This document shows positions 16,425 through 24,448 of a stretch of 61,618 nucleotides of DNA, piece by piece. Each line of letters starts with the position of its first letter. Position 1 is the first letter of the stretch. The notes below the pieces were generated by a model. The model was not told the DNA's origin. It saw nothing but the letters and a program-made list of their open reading frames with translations, and did not search any database. Origin of the DNA: Segatella maculosa DSM 19339 = JCM 15638 (lineage in GTDB: Bacteria; Bacteroidota; Bacteroidia; Bacteroidales; Bacteroidaceae); NCBI RefSeq assembly GCF_000382385.1, contig NZ_KB908332.1, positions 1 through 61,618 on the forward strand, in the 5' to 3' direction. Both the position numbers and the translations under genes were made by a program.

Positions 16425-17204
16425 TTATTTAAGTTGAATATGGGTAAGCAATTCCTCTGTCAGCTCTTCAATGCCGGTCCCAATTCGTAAAGCCTTATTG
16501 GGAGGTAGGTAAGTGGAACGGAATACTCCACGGAATCCATATTGCTCTAGTTCATGGCTGAAGCGGTGAGCAGCATAGACATGCTGATTAAGTAGCGTGT
16601 AATCTTCGTTCTTGATATACCTACTATAGTGTTCTATGAGCGTGTTCTTAACTCTTCGGTCAACCTTGTTCCATAGGAGAATGACTTCCTTGATACGGAC
16701 ACTTGACATGGATACACCCAAGTCGTTCACCGCCTTGATATAGGTAAGACAGGCAACCATCGACTGCACGTCTGGCTCTAAAGGTGAAAGAATATAGTCC
16801 ATCTCCAGCGATAGCTGCAAAAGGTCACTTGTACCAGCATGACCAGGAAAGTCGAAAATGACCAAATCAAACTTCTCAGACGGATGTTTACGGATATACT
16901 CGTTAGCCCTTTCTATTGCCTCCTTAGGGTCTGCCTTGAGGATGCGATAGGCTGTACGCTTCAAAGAGTAGAAATGTTGCTTCATCTGCTTAGAAAGCTG
17001 TGGATCACTTTCAATGCAAGCCTTTTCCCTTTCACGGAGTTTATAGAATGAGTCCTGAGACAAGTCACAGTCTACTACAAAAAGATGGATATTTCTTTCG
17101 TAGTAAAGAATGCTGCTGACAATCTCAGCCAAAGTGCTTTTGCCAACACCTCCCTTTTGAGAGGAAAAGCCCAGGAATATGGGCAATGTTTGTATCTGTG
17201 CCAT
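16425..17204 (-). CDS. traA: TraA, ParA-family ATPase
   Basis: The product has 259 residues. The deviant Walker A FSSQKGGVGKSTLAEIV lies at about 13-29, a switch region at LFVVDCDLSQDSF, and Walker B at FDLVIFDFPGHAGTSDLL. This is a full-length ParA/MinD-type ATPase. In CTns it is called TraA and may position the element or transfer complex, or act as a regulator. It heads the minus-strand tra operon. The spacer upstream (17205-17746) is full of short repeats that could be the binding site of its partner protein. Confidence 0.88.
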   Translation of the reverse strand: MAQIQTLPIFLGFSSQKGGVGKSTLAEIVSSILYYERNIHLFVVDCDLSQDSFYKLREREKACIESDPQLSKQMKQHFYSLKRTAYRILKADPKEAIERANEYIRKHPSEKFDLVIFDFPGHAGTSDLLQLSLEMDYILSPLEPDVQSMVACLTYIKAVNDLGVSMSSVRIKEVILLWNKVDRRVKNTLIEHYSRYIKNEDYTLLNQHVYAAHRFSHELEQYGFRGVFRSTYLPPNKALRIGTGIEELTEELLTHIQLK

Positions 17205-17259
17205 ACTATAGATATTTTAATCGTTTGAACTATAATTTGAATGGTAGGTCGTTAGAGTA

Positions 17260-17470
17260 ATCGTCAGAGCGAATTATTAATTCTTTTATCTGTCGAAACA
17301 CCGAATTATCTATCGTTTTATTTGTCGATTTGTCGACATATCGATAGTTCTATCTGACGATATTTTGAACTATTGAAATAGAGTTCGTCATATCGTTCTT
17401 TAAATAGTTCTATCGAACGATATTCCGTTCGTTTTATCTGCAAAATAAAAGCTTTTTCGATAGATATTTC
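17260..17470. repeat. Cluster of TCGAT/GAACGAT repeats upstream of traA
   Basis: This AT-rich stretch contains many TATCG, GTCGA and GAACGAT words. The direct repeat AGTTCTATC(tg/ga)ACGATATT occurs at 17346-17364 and 17406-17424, 60 bp apart. There is a near-palindrome GAACTATT…AATAGAGTTC (17367-17386) and an inverted pair ATCGTTC (17393) / GAACGAT (17415). A 66-codon minus-strand frame runs through it but its product is a by-product of the repeats. The position fits a partition-like site or operator for TraA and its partner. Confidence 0.6.
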
Positions 17471-17546
17471 TATACGATAGAAGTACAGGGAAATGCAAGG
17501 AAAAAGAGTGAACATCATTGATAATGAGATATTTGAAAACTCGCCG

Positions 17547-17554
17547 TAACTTTG
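17547..17554 (+). promoter_or_regulatory. -7 promoter box ahead of the mob genes
   Basis: TAACTTTG matches TAnnTTTG and is followed by GCAGG, a common start context. It is about 190 bases before mobA, so the transcript would carry the candidate oriT in its leader. No well-spaced -33 TTG is visible. Confidence 0.4.
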
Positions 17555-17639
17555 CAGGCAGATAGAAGATATGGAGGTATACTCTTAGAAACAGACAGCC
17601 TGAAAGGTGGATGCTTCTATTGCATCAACTCTTGATATT

Positions 17640-17703
17640 GGCAAGGTGTGTCTTTGTCCGACAAACTTCGTTTTTGCCGACAAAGCCCCTTGCCCCGAAG
17701 GGG
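17640..17703. other. Candidate origin of transfer (oriT)
   Basis: Nested inverted repeats lie just before mobA. The outer arms are GGCAAGG (17640-17646) and CCTTGCC (17688-17694), the inner arms CTTTGTC (17652-17658) and GACAAAG (17679-17685), and the hairpin CCCCGAAGGGG (17693-17703) follows directly. TTTGTCCGACAAA inside it is a further small palindrome. In CTnDOT-type elements oriT lies upstream of the mob genes. Structure and place agree, but the nick site cannot be read from sequence alone. Confidence 0.5.
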
Positions 17704-17746
17704 AGATGAATTACTCCAAAGTCGTAATTAGATAAAGATAAAAACA

Positions 17747-18127
17747 ATGAACGAAAAGATAGAACGATGGGACAGATGGGATACCCGTCTTCCCAAGCCC
17801 AAAGACCAGCAAAGGGCGATAGATTTGTTTCAGCGTTCGGGTGCAGAAACCAAGTCGGATTTCGTACGCGCTCGCATTCTTGGAGAGAGTTTCAAGGTGA
17901 TTACGGTGGATAAATCCGCCGTGGAATATTACCGAAAACTCTCTGAATTGACGGCACAAATCCATAAGATTGGTGTGCTCTATAACCAGACAGTGCGTGC
18001 CATCAACAGCTATCACAGCGTAAAAACTGCACAGATCCTGCTTGAAAAGTTAGAGCATTTATCGGCTCAAATCATTGTCTTGCAGGAACAGGCTATCAGT
18101 CTTACCATAGACTACCGTAAGAAATGA
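17747..18127 (+). CDS. mobA: MobA, relaxosome accessory protein
   Basis: The product has 126 residues, basic and helical, without signal or membrane segments. The N-terminal DRWDTRLPKPKDQQRAIDLF and GAETKSDFVRARILGESFKV resemble the DNA-binding mobilisation proteins that bind oriT and recruit the relaxase. Its stop overlaps the mobB start (ATGA), a standard coupling of accessory protein and relaxase. It sits immediately downstream of the candidate oriT. Confidence 0.82.
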   Translation: MNEKIERWDRWDTRLPKPKDQQRAIDLFQRSGAETKSDFVRARILGESFKVITVDKSAVEYYRKLSELTAQIHKIGVLYNQTVRAINSYHSVKTAQILLEKLEHLSAQIIVLQEQAISLTIDYRKK

Positions 18128-19404
18128 TTGCCAAGATTTCTGTAATGGAAAACCTTGGAGGGGCATTGGGTTACAACTTCAAGAAAGTAGAGAAAGAGAA
18201 AGCAAGCATTCTTCTTGCTCAAGGCTTGTATCAAAACAAAGAGGAAACTTATACGATGACAGAGGTGTTTGCCGATATGCAAGCAGTTATCCCGGAGAAA
18301 TGTCGAACAAAAAAGATGGTATTCCATTGTTCGCTCAATCCGCATCCGGACGATAAACTCTCCGATGAAACACTCACACAGATAGCCAAGGAGTATATGG
18401 AAGCACTCGGTTATGGCAAGCAGCCCTATATCGTGTTCAAGCACAACGACATCGCCCGTGAGCATATCCATATCGTTTCACTTCGAGTGGACAATCGTGG
18501 TCAGAAGATTAATGATAAGTTTGAGAAAAGGAGGAGCAAGAAGATTACCGATACCTTGGAAAAAAGGTTTGGTCTCATTCCAAGTTCAAAGGTCAGAGAT
18601 AATGTGGAAACAGAAACGCCCAAGGTGGACATTGATAGAGGAAACATCAAGGAGCAGGTGGCAAATGTTACCCGCATGGTACTGAAACATTATAAGTTCT
18701 GTTCATTAGGAGAGCTGAATGCCATTCTTTCCCGATACCATCTTGCAGTAGAAGAAGTGAAGACGGAGTTTCGGAGAAAGAAGTATGACGGACTGGTTTA
18801 TGTTCCAACTGATGATAAGGGCGACAAGGTAGGCACACCCATCCACGCCTCGGACATCGGTCGTGGTGTGGGCTATACTGCCGTACAGAACAGGATGCAG
18901 AAGTCGAAACAAAACGTCAAACCACTGATACCAACCGTCAGGAACAAAGTGTTAAAAACTATGCGTACCTCTCCCAATACGGAGAAAGAACTTCAGCAAA
19001 GACTGGAGGAACAAGGCTTGCGTGTGTTTATCCGAAAGAACGAAAGTGGACGTATCTATGGCATTACCTTTATTGATGATAAAGCGGGCATTGCGCTCAA
19101 TGGTTCTCGATTAGGTAAGGGATATGCCGCCAATGTATTCAATGGCTATTTCTCTAATCCTGCTCATAACCCATTCTTGGACGAAACGCTGTATGGCAAT
19201 CCGTCTGTCCGTTTGGAACAATCAGCAACTGTCCAGCCTTTACAATCCAATGCAGAAGAAGGGGATAACCTTATCGATGAACTTATCGAGGATATGGCAG
19301 ATGGGTTTTTCCTACCTACGGGCAACGATGATTGGAAGGAAGCGGTATGGCAACGCAAACTCCACAGACAAAGTAAGGTAAGTCTTAAACGCAGGAAGCG
19401 CTAA
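18124..19404 (+). CDS. mobB: MobB, relaxase/mobilization nuclease
   Basis: The product has 426 residues. The relaxase domain is N-terminal: motif I region MIAKISVMENLGGALGYNFK, and motif III NDIAREHIHIVSLRVD (about 108-123) with the His-x-His metal ligands. This motif pattern is that of the VirD2-like relaxase family (Pfam Relaxase). It would nick oriT and lead the strand into the recipient. The catalytic Tyr seen in other families is not obvious near the N-terminus; Tyr17 (GYNFK) is a candidate only. It overlaps mobA by 4 bases. Confidence 0.87.
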   Translation: MIAKISVMENLGGALGYNFKKVEKEKASILLAQGLYQNKEETYTMTEVFADMQAVIPEKCRTKKMVFHCSLNPHPDDKLSDETLTQIAKEYMEALGYGKQPYIVFKHNDIAREHIHIVSLRVDNRGQKINDKFEKRRSKKITDTLEKRFGLIPSSKVRDNVETETPKVDIDRGNIKEQVANVTRMVLKHYKFCSLGELNAILSRYHLAVEEVKTEFRRKKYDGLVYVPTDDKGDKVGTPIHASDIGRGVGYTAVQNRMQKSKQNVKPLIPTVRNKVLKTMRTSPNTEKELQQRLEEQGLRVFIRKNESGRIYGITFIDDKAGIALNGSRLGKGYAANVFNGYFSNPAHNPFLDETLYGNPSVRLEQSATVQPLQSNAEEGDNLIDELIEDMADGFFLPTGNDDWKEAVWQRKLHRQSKVSLKRRKR

Positions 19405-19475
19405 GTACACTATTCAAATAATATTCAAAAACTTTTCAAATAGTATTCAAACGATATTCTAAATAAAACTGCATT

Positions 19476-21479
19476 ATGGCACAAGAAGATGATTTAAGGG
19501 CATTAGGTAAAGTCATGGACTTTATGCGGGGTATATCGGTGATATTCCTCTTGATAAATTGTTATTGGTTCTGCTACGAGGCTTTTCATGTCTGGGGTTT
19601 TACGCTTGGCATCATTGATAAAATTCTGATGAACTTCCAGCGCACCACGGGATTATTTTCGTCTATCCTTTGGACAAAACTCTTTTGTGTGGTTTTCCTT
19701 GCCTTGTCCTGCCTTGGGACAAAAGGCGTGAAAGAGGAGAAAATCACTTGGCCAAAGATTTGGACGGTGCTTTTCTCAGGCTTCGTTTTTTTCTTTCTCA
19801 ATTGGTGGCTGCTGGCACTGCCCATCGGCAAGGTTGGGGCAGCTTCCCTCTATATATTTACACTTTCCGTTGGCTATATCTGTCTGCTGATGGCAGGTGT
19901 ATGGATGAGCCGACTGCTGAAGAACAACCTGATGGACGATGTGTTCAATACGGAGAATGAGAGCTTCATGCAAGAAACCCGACTGATGGAGAATGAGTAT
20001 TCTGTCAATCTGCCTACACGTTTTTACTATAAGAAGAAGTGGAATAATGGCTGGATTAACGTAGTCAATCCCTTCCGCGCCTCGATGGTACTCGGCACAC
20101 CGGGGTCGGGTAAGTCCTACGCTATCGTGAACAATTATATCAAGCAGCAAATAGAGAAAGGCTTTGCCATGTATATCTACGACTATAAGTTTCCCGACCT
20201 TTCCGAGATTGCTTATAATCACCTGCTTCAGCATTTGGATGCTTATAAGGTAAAACCGCAGTTCTATGTAATTAACTTTGACGACCCTCGAAGAAGCCAT
20301 CGCTGCAACCCTATCAATCCTGCCTTTATGACGGATATATCGGACGCTTACGAAAGTGCCTACACCATCATGCTCAACTTGAACCGTTCGTGGATACAAA
20401 AACAGGGAGATTTCTTTGTGGAGTCGCCGATTATCTTATTGGCAGCCATCATTTGGTTTCTGAAAATCTATGAGAACGGAAAGTATTGTACTTTTCCTCA
20501 TGCCATCGAGTTCCTGAACCGCCCCTACGCACAGATATTTCCTATACTCACTTCCTATGATGAACTTGCCAACTACCTTTCGCCTTTCATGGACGCTTGG
20601 GAGGGTGGAGCGCAGGACCAGTTGCAGGGACAGATTGCCAGTGCCAAGATACCGCTTTCGCGTATGATAAGCCCTGCCCTTTATTGGGTGATGACGGGCG
20701 ATGATTTCTCACTTGACATCAATAACCCTAATGAGCCGAAAGTCCTTGTTGTGGGTAACAACCCCGACCGCCAGAATATCTATTCGGCTGCACTTGGACT
20801 TTACAACAGCCGTATCGTAAAGCTCATCAACAAGAAGAAGCAACTCAAATCCTCGGTGATTATCGATGAGTTGCCAACGATTTACTTCCGTGGATTGGAT
20901 AATCTCATAGCCACAGCACGAAGCAATAAAGTGGCAGTGTGCTTGGGCTTTCAGGACTTTTCACAGCTCACCCGTGATTATGGCGACAAGGAGAGCAAGG
21001 TAATTCAAAACACGGTGGGCAACGTGTTCAGTGGTCAAGTGGTGGGAGAAACAGCCAAGACACTTTCTGAGCGGTTTGGAAAGGTGCTCCAGCAACGGCA
21101 GTCGATGACCATCAACCGAAACGACAAGTCTACTTCCATTTCTACGCAGATGGACAGTCTTATTCCAGCATCCAAAATCAGTAACCTCACACAGGGAATG
21201 TTTGTTGGTGCTGTGTCCGACAACTTCGACGAGCGTATCGACCAGAAGATTTTTCATGCTGAGATTGTGGTGGATAGTGCCAAGGTATCTGCAGAAACAA
21301 AGACCTACGAACCAATTCCCACGATTGCAGACTTTACGAACGAAGATGGCTCCGATAATCTCAAAGAGACCATCGAAGCTAACTATCGCAAAGTCAAGGA
21401 AGAAATTCTCTCGTTAGTTGATTCAGAGATTATGCGTATTAAGAATGATCCGAAGCTTGCTCATTTAATCAAAATGTAA
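19476..21479 (+). CDS. mobC: MobC, type IV coupling protein (VirD4/TraD family)
   Basis: The product has 667 residues. Membrane helices at about 15-40, 60-80 and 90-145 anchor it in the inner membrane. The ATPase follows with Walker A GTPGSGKS (about 207-214, in ASMVLGTPGSGKSYAIV) and Walker B SSVIIDELPTIYF near 460-472. It links relaxase-DNA to the TraG-powered channel. It lies 71 bases after mobB and is intact. In CTnDOT-like elements this is the last gene of the mob cluster. Confidence 0.92.
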   Translation: MAQEDDLRALGKVMDFMRGISVIFLLINCYWFCYEAFHVWGFTLGIIDKILMNFQRTTGLFSSILWTKLFCVVFLALSCLGTKGVKEEKITWPKIWTVLFSGFVFFFLNWWLLALPIGKVGAASLYIFTLSVGYICLLMAGVWMSRLLKNNLMDDVFNTENESFMQETRLMENEYSVNLPTRFYYKKKWNNGWINVVNPFRASMVLGTPGSGKSYAIVNNYIKQQIEKGFAMYIYDYKFPDLSEIAYNHLLQHLDAYKVKPQFYVINFDDPRRSHRCNPINPAFMTDISDAYESAYTIMLNLNRSWIQKQGDFFVESPIILLAAIIWFLKIYENGKYCTFPHAIEFLNRPYAQIFPILTSYDELANYLSPFMDAWEGGAQDQLQGQIASAKIPLSRMISPALYWVMTGDDFSLDINNPNEPKVLVVGNNPDRQNIYSAALGLYNSRIVKLINKKKQLKSSVIIDELPTIYFRGLDNLIATARSNKVAVCLGFQDFSQLTRDYGDKESKVIQNTVGNVFSGQVVGETAKTLSERFGKVLQQRQSMTINRNDKSTSISTQMDSLIPASKISNLTQGMFVGAVSDNFDERIDQKIFHAEIVVDSAKVSAETKTYEPIPTIADFTNEDGSDNLKETIEANYRKVKEEILSLVDSEIMRIKNDPKLAHLIKM

Positions 21480-21691
21480 TCCTTTCATCTATACATCATT
21501 AATTATGGATTTGATTATTCCCAATAAGAATCAAAGGTATGATCTCTGTAAATCTCACAACGATTTCGTTCAAAATTGAGTATATTAATATTATAGCCTA
21601 TTTTCTCATAATGCATTAAATACGGAAACAAGTGCTTCCAACCTCAGAGGATATAGCCAAAAAGTTGGAAGTGCTTATCAAAGAATGAATG

Positions 21692-21725
21692 AAGGGAGAT
21701 ATTACAGAGTCGGAATATCTCCCTT
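21692..21725. terminator. Hairpin terminator after the rteC remnant
   Basis: AAGGGAGATATT (21692-21703) and AATATCTCCCTT (21714-21725) are perfect 12-bp arms with a 10-base loop, ending 8 bases from the last codon of the rteC-like frame. The A/T-rich base suits termination of the minus-strand remnant, and possibly also of mobC from the other side. A second small inverted pair, CTTCCAAC / GTTGGAAG, lies about 30 bases further left. Confidence 0.75.
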
Positions 21726-21732
21726 TGATTTA

Positions 21733-22059
21733 CTACTTCTTGAACTTGCCGCCTTTCAGGTCGCTCCCCACCATCCGCTTATTGATTTTTTCACGGAGTT
21801 AGTCAAGGAAATAAGTGCGACTGTCATCTTTGCGATGCTTTATATTCATATATACGTTGTAGCAGTTCTTTATCTCCACTCCGAAGATTTCAGAGAGTGT
21901 GTGTGCCAATTCCTCCATACCAATTTCTCCATTACTGATACAATTGCAGGTGTCGAAAGCATACAAGAGTTCGACTAAATAATAAACAGAAATACCAGAA
22001 GACAATGATAAAATTGTTACTCCAGCAAAAAAATGAAACTTAAATGTCGTTATTTTCAT
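21733..22059 (-). pseudogene. rteC: rteC remnant (C-terminal part, with in-frame stop)
   Basis: The minus strand reads VYYLVELLYAFDTCNCISNG then EIGMEELAHTLSEIFGVEIK and MNIKHRKDDSRTYFLD, a TAA, and continues in frame LREKINKRMVGSDLKGGKFK before a TAG at 21733. This is the C-terminal half of RteC, the regulator that triggers excision genes in CTnDOT, with one codon turned into a stop. The first 27 or so codons do not resemble RteC, so the N-terminal half is gone. The element has therefore probably lost RteC-dependent control. An RteC supplied in trans cannot be excluded. Confidence 0.72.
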
Positions 22060-22142
22060 TGCCTGATGTCTTTGCAGGCTAAGTTCGAAAGATTGTTTAG
22101 GGCAAAATAACCCTCAAAATGCAAGTAATATTTGTGTAAAAC

Positions 22143-23123
22143 TTATAATGAATCAAGATATTGCTTAGGTTTTATCCTGTGATATTTGCAGAAAGCCTCT
22201 GTGAAATGACTGAGGTTAGCATATCCAACTTTATAGCCTACTTCTGACACCGAGTAGAGGCGAGTGGAAAGCAGTCGTTTTGCCCATTCCATCTTTTCAG
22301 ATAGGGCATATTCGGCGATGGCTTTTCCAATAACCTGCTTGAAGCACTTTTGTAATTTGGAACTGCTCATATTGGCTTCACGCGCCAATTCGGGAATACT
22401 CGGTACATTACTGAGACTTTGAAGAATCTGGCGACGAACACGGAATACTGATTCAACATCATTCAAGTTTAGGTTGGCAAGAGATTTTACTTCCGAACGT
22501 TTTTCGAGCTTTTCAAGGAACATTGTCAGTAATTCCATAGTTTTTCCATGCAAATGAAGCGTTGAAAAAGGATTGTCGATTTCAGTTATAGACTTAATGT
22601 TATCCAAGACCTGTTGCATTGCAGGTGTAATGGTCTCAAACAAATAAAAAGCCTTGTCCGATTGGAGAAGCCGACCGATATAGGTTTCATGTGCTGCATC
22701 AATCTTTTCAATCCAATCCTTATTGAAAGTCAGTGTAATATTTTCGTATCGTTTCTTTGGAGGAAAACTCCACTCAGTCGGGATGCTACTTGAAGGCATG
22801 AAAATGCCATCGAGCGTGTCCACTCCGACCGTTTTTGTACTTGTTCCTATTATCTGCTCGTGTTTATGCTCATTGATATAGAACATGACAGGAATCCATT
22901 TCGAGTTTTCCACCGAGCGACGTATCATAGTTATCGGCTCGTATGCTACGAAACTGATATAAGTCAATGTTAGCCATGGCAGAGGATAATATTGTTTGAA
23001 GAATCCACTACCAATAGAAGAAGGAATGGTAAATCCATTGTTTATTACTGATGTGCCAAATTGTTCGGCAACCATCTCCATCCAATCTTCAGGCTTATTG
23101 ATTGCACAAAATTCTATGGTCAT
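22143..23123 (-). CDS. AraC family transcriptional regulator
   Basis: The product has 326 residues. The C-terminal 100 form the double helix-turn-helix of AraC/XylS proteins: VPSIPELAREANMSSSKLQK and LYSVSEVGYKVGYANLSHFT ending FCKYHRIKPKQYLDSL. The N-terminal part (about 1-215) is a ligand or dimerisation domain without a clear signature. Regulators of this build (PchR, YbtA) control siderophore genes elsewhere, and this one adjoins a TonB receptor and ABC pair. An 18-bp perfect palindrome lies 31 bases upstream of the start and is a likely operator. The C-terminal SVSEVGYKVGYANLSHF motif is intact. Confidence 0.88.
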   Translation of the reverse strand: MTIEFCAINKPEDWMEMVAEQFGTSVINNGFTIPSSIGSGFFKQYYPLPWLTLTYISFVAYEPITMIRRSVENSKWIPVMFYINEHKHEQIIGTSTKTVGVDTLDGIFMPSSSIPTEWSFPPKKRYENITLTFNKDWIEKIDAAHETYIGRLLQSDKAFYLFETITPAMQQVLDNIKSITEIDNPFSTLHLHGKTMELLTMFLEKLEKRSEVKSLANLNLNDVESVFRVRRQILQSLSNVPSIPELAREANMSSSKLQKCFKQVIGKAIAEYALSEKMEWAKRLLSTRLYSVSEVGYKVGYANLSHFTEAFCKYHRIKPKQYLDSL

Positions 23124-23140
23124 TTTATCATGTCTTTTTG

Positions 23141-23148
23141 CAAAGTTA
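23141..23148 (-). promoter_or_regulatory. -7 promoter box of the AraC-type gene
   Basis: The minus strand reads TAACTTTG followed by CAAAAAG, 17 bases from the start codon. The palindrome at 23155-23198 begins 6 bases upstream and covers the place where a -33 element would lie. Confidence 0.55.
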
Positions 23149-23154
23149 CAAACA

Positions 23155-23198
23155 AATACGGATAAAAACTTGAATTATCGCAAGTTTTTATCCGTATT
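23155..23198. promoter_or_regulatory. 18-bp perfect palindrome overlapping the araC-type promoter
   Basis: AATACGGATAAAAACTTG and CAAGTTTTTATCCGTATT are perfect inverted arms around AATTATCG. It sits directly upstream of the -7 box, so protein binding here would block or recruit polymerase. Autoregulation by the adjacent AraC-type protein is the simplest reading. The left arm could also end an incoming transcript, but there is no gene on that side to terminate. Confidence 0.75.
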
Positions 23199-23248
23199 AC
23201 TCTCAAAAAAGAACCAATAGCTCCATGAGAAATGTTTTTAATGAGAGT

Positions 23249-24430
23249 TTACTCAAATGCGACTAAACTTGAAGGAACTCCTATGGCAGTAACAATTGGG
23301 TTTTGCGAGCATTCGCCTGTCTTGGTATTGTAGGTGTAATACCCCGTACCATTGTTACATGTCATTCCAAAGACGATGAAGTCCTTGTAGCGAGTTATAG
23401 CAAAAGAGCCATTGCTGTCGGTCATTGGCAAATCAAGTTTTTCGATGGTTTTGTTCCAAATGTCGATTTTCACGGGTTGGAAGTCTTTCTTGAGTATTCC
23501 AAATTCTGTATCCGTTACTTTCACGCAACTATACACAATACCATTACCTGCATAGAAAGACTTAATCATATACTGCCCTGTTTTGCCTATTCCTTTTATG
23601 GTTGTCTTCGATAGGTTGAACAGATAATCGCTATCCCATTTGTCGCTTCCTTTGCGGATACGCAGGAAACCTTCCTTATCGGCAACATTGAAGTTGTTGC
23701 CCGCACTGTAAAAGTAGATGTCACCCCGCTCGTCTATGAATGCGTCAGAATGGCGGAACAATCCTACAACACTTGTGCGGTTATCTTTGATAACTTCAGT
23801 CTTTTTCGTCTTGAGGTCAATGATAGCTACCTCTGCTCCAGTACCCGGTACAGAGGTATGAGGCGAATTGAGCTGATTGAGGGCAACATACATCCTTCCA
23901 TCACGGATGACATTACAGCCGGGATCAGGATTGTTGTCTTGAACCGCATAAGACGAGAGGTCAATTTCATCTTCCTTTTGCAATGTTGAAGTATTGATTA
24001 ACGCAATTTTTCCACGTCCATGCAAAGCAACGTATGCCCGCTGTTCATCAACGAAGTTAATTTCTCCGGGTTGAGCCATCTGTTCAAATGTCATAGTACC
24101 TGCTTTTATCAGTTCTCCATGGGCACCTCTTGTAAACTTATGTATCTTATCCCCGAATTTCCCTTCGGGTACAAGCACTGTATTACCCTTAGCAAAGAGG
24201 TAGCAACCGAACCCGAATTCAAATGCTTTCTTATTGTTGGTCGCTTGAGGAGTCAAATCACTGAATGTCCCTACATAAGCACTTTTGTCCACATAATGCA
24301 CAAAGGTGAAATGTTGCTGCACCTCTTGAGGAGTAGGCGTAGGTTCATCATTTTTGTTACAAGATGTCAGCCCTATGAAGCCGACCAGCATAGCAGAAAA
24401 AGCTATACGATTGAAAATTGTTGTATTCAT
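23249..24430 (-). CDS. Surface lipoprotein, DUF4374/XusB-like
   Basis: The product has 393 residues. The signal peptide ends in the lipobox GLTSC (Cys about 24), followed by a Pro/Thr linker (NDEPTPTPQE). The body repeats short beta-propeller-like blades (FVDEQRAYVALHGRGKIALI, AEVAIIDLKTKKTEVIKDN, FIDERGDIYFYSAG). It resembles DUF4374 lipoproteins such as XusB of Bacteroides, which captures ferric enterobactin for a TonB receptor; that identification is from layout and memory. It lies 18 bases after the receptor gene on the same strand, so the two should form a surface uptake pair. Confidence 0.7.
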   Translation of the reverse strand: MNTTIFNRIAFSAMLVGFIGLTSCNKNDEPTPTPQEVQQHFTFVHYVDKSAYVGTFSDLTPQATNNKKAFEFGFGCYLFAKGNTVLVPEGKFGDKIHKFTRGAHGELIKAGTMTFEQMAQPGEINFVDEQRAYVALHGRGKIALINTSTLQKEDEIDLSSYAVQDNNPDPGCNVIRDGRMYVALNQLNSPHTSVPGTGAEVAIIDLKTKKTEVIKDNRTSVVGLFRHSDAFIDERGDIYFYSAGNNFNVADKEGFLRIRKGSDKWDSDYLFNLSKTTIKGIGKTGQYMIKSFYAGNGIVYSCVKVTDTEFGILKKDFQPVKIDIWNKTIEKLDLPMTDSNGSFAITRYKDFIVFGMTCNNGTGYYTYNTKTGECSQNPIVTAIGVPSSLVAFE

Positions 24431-24448
24431 CTTTTTATATTTGTTAAA

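Noticed and set aside
17318..17518. 66-codon minus-strand frame upstream of traA
   Set aside because: Its repeated RYDELYF/QIELSI residues come directly from the DNA repeats, and it has no ribosome site or family.
21685..21978. 97-codon plus-strand frame after mobC
   Set aside because: It is the shadow of the rteC remnant, which is recognisable on the minus strand even though broken.
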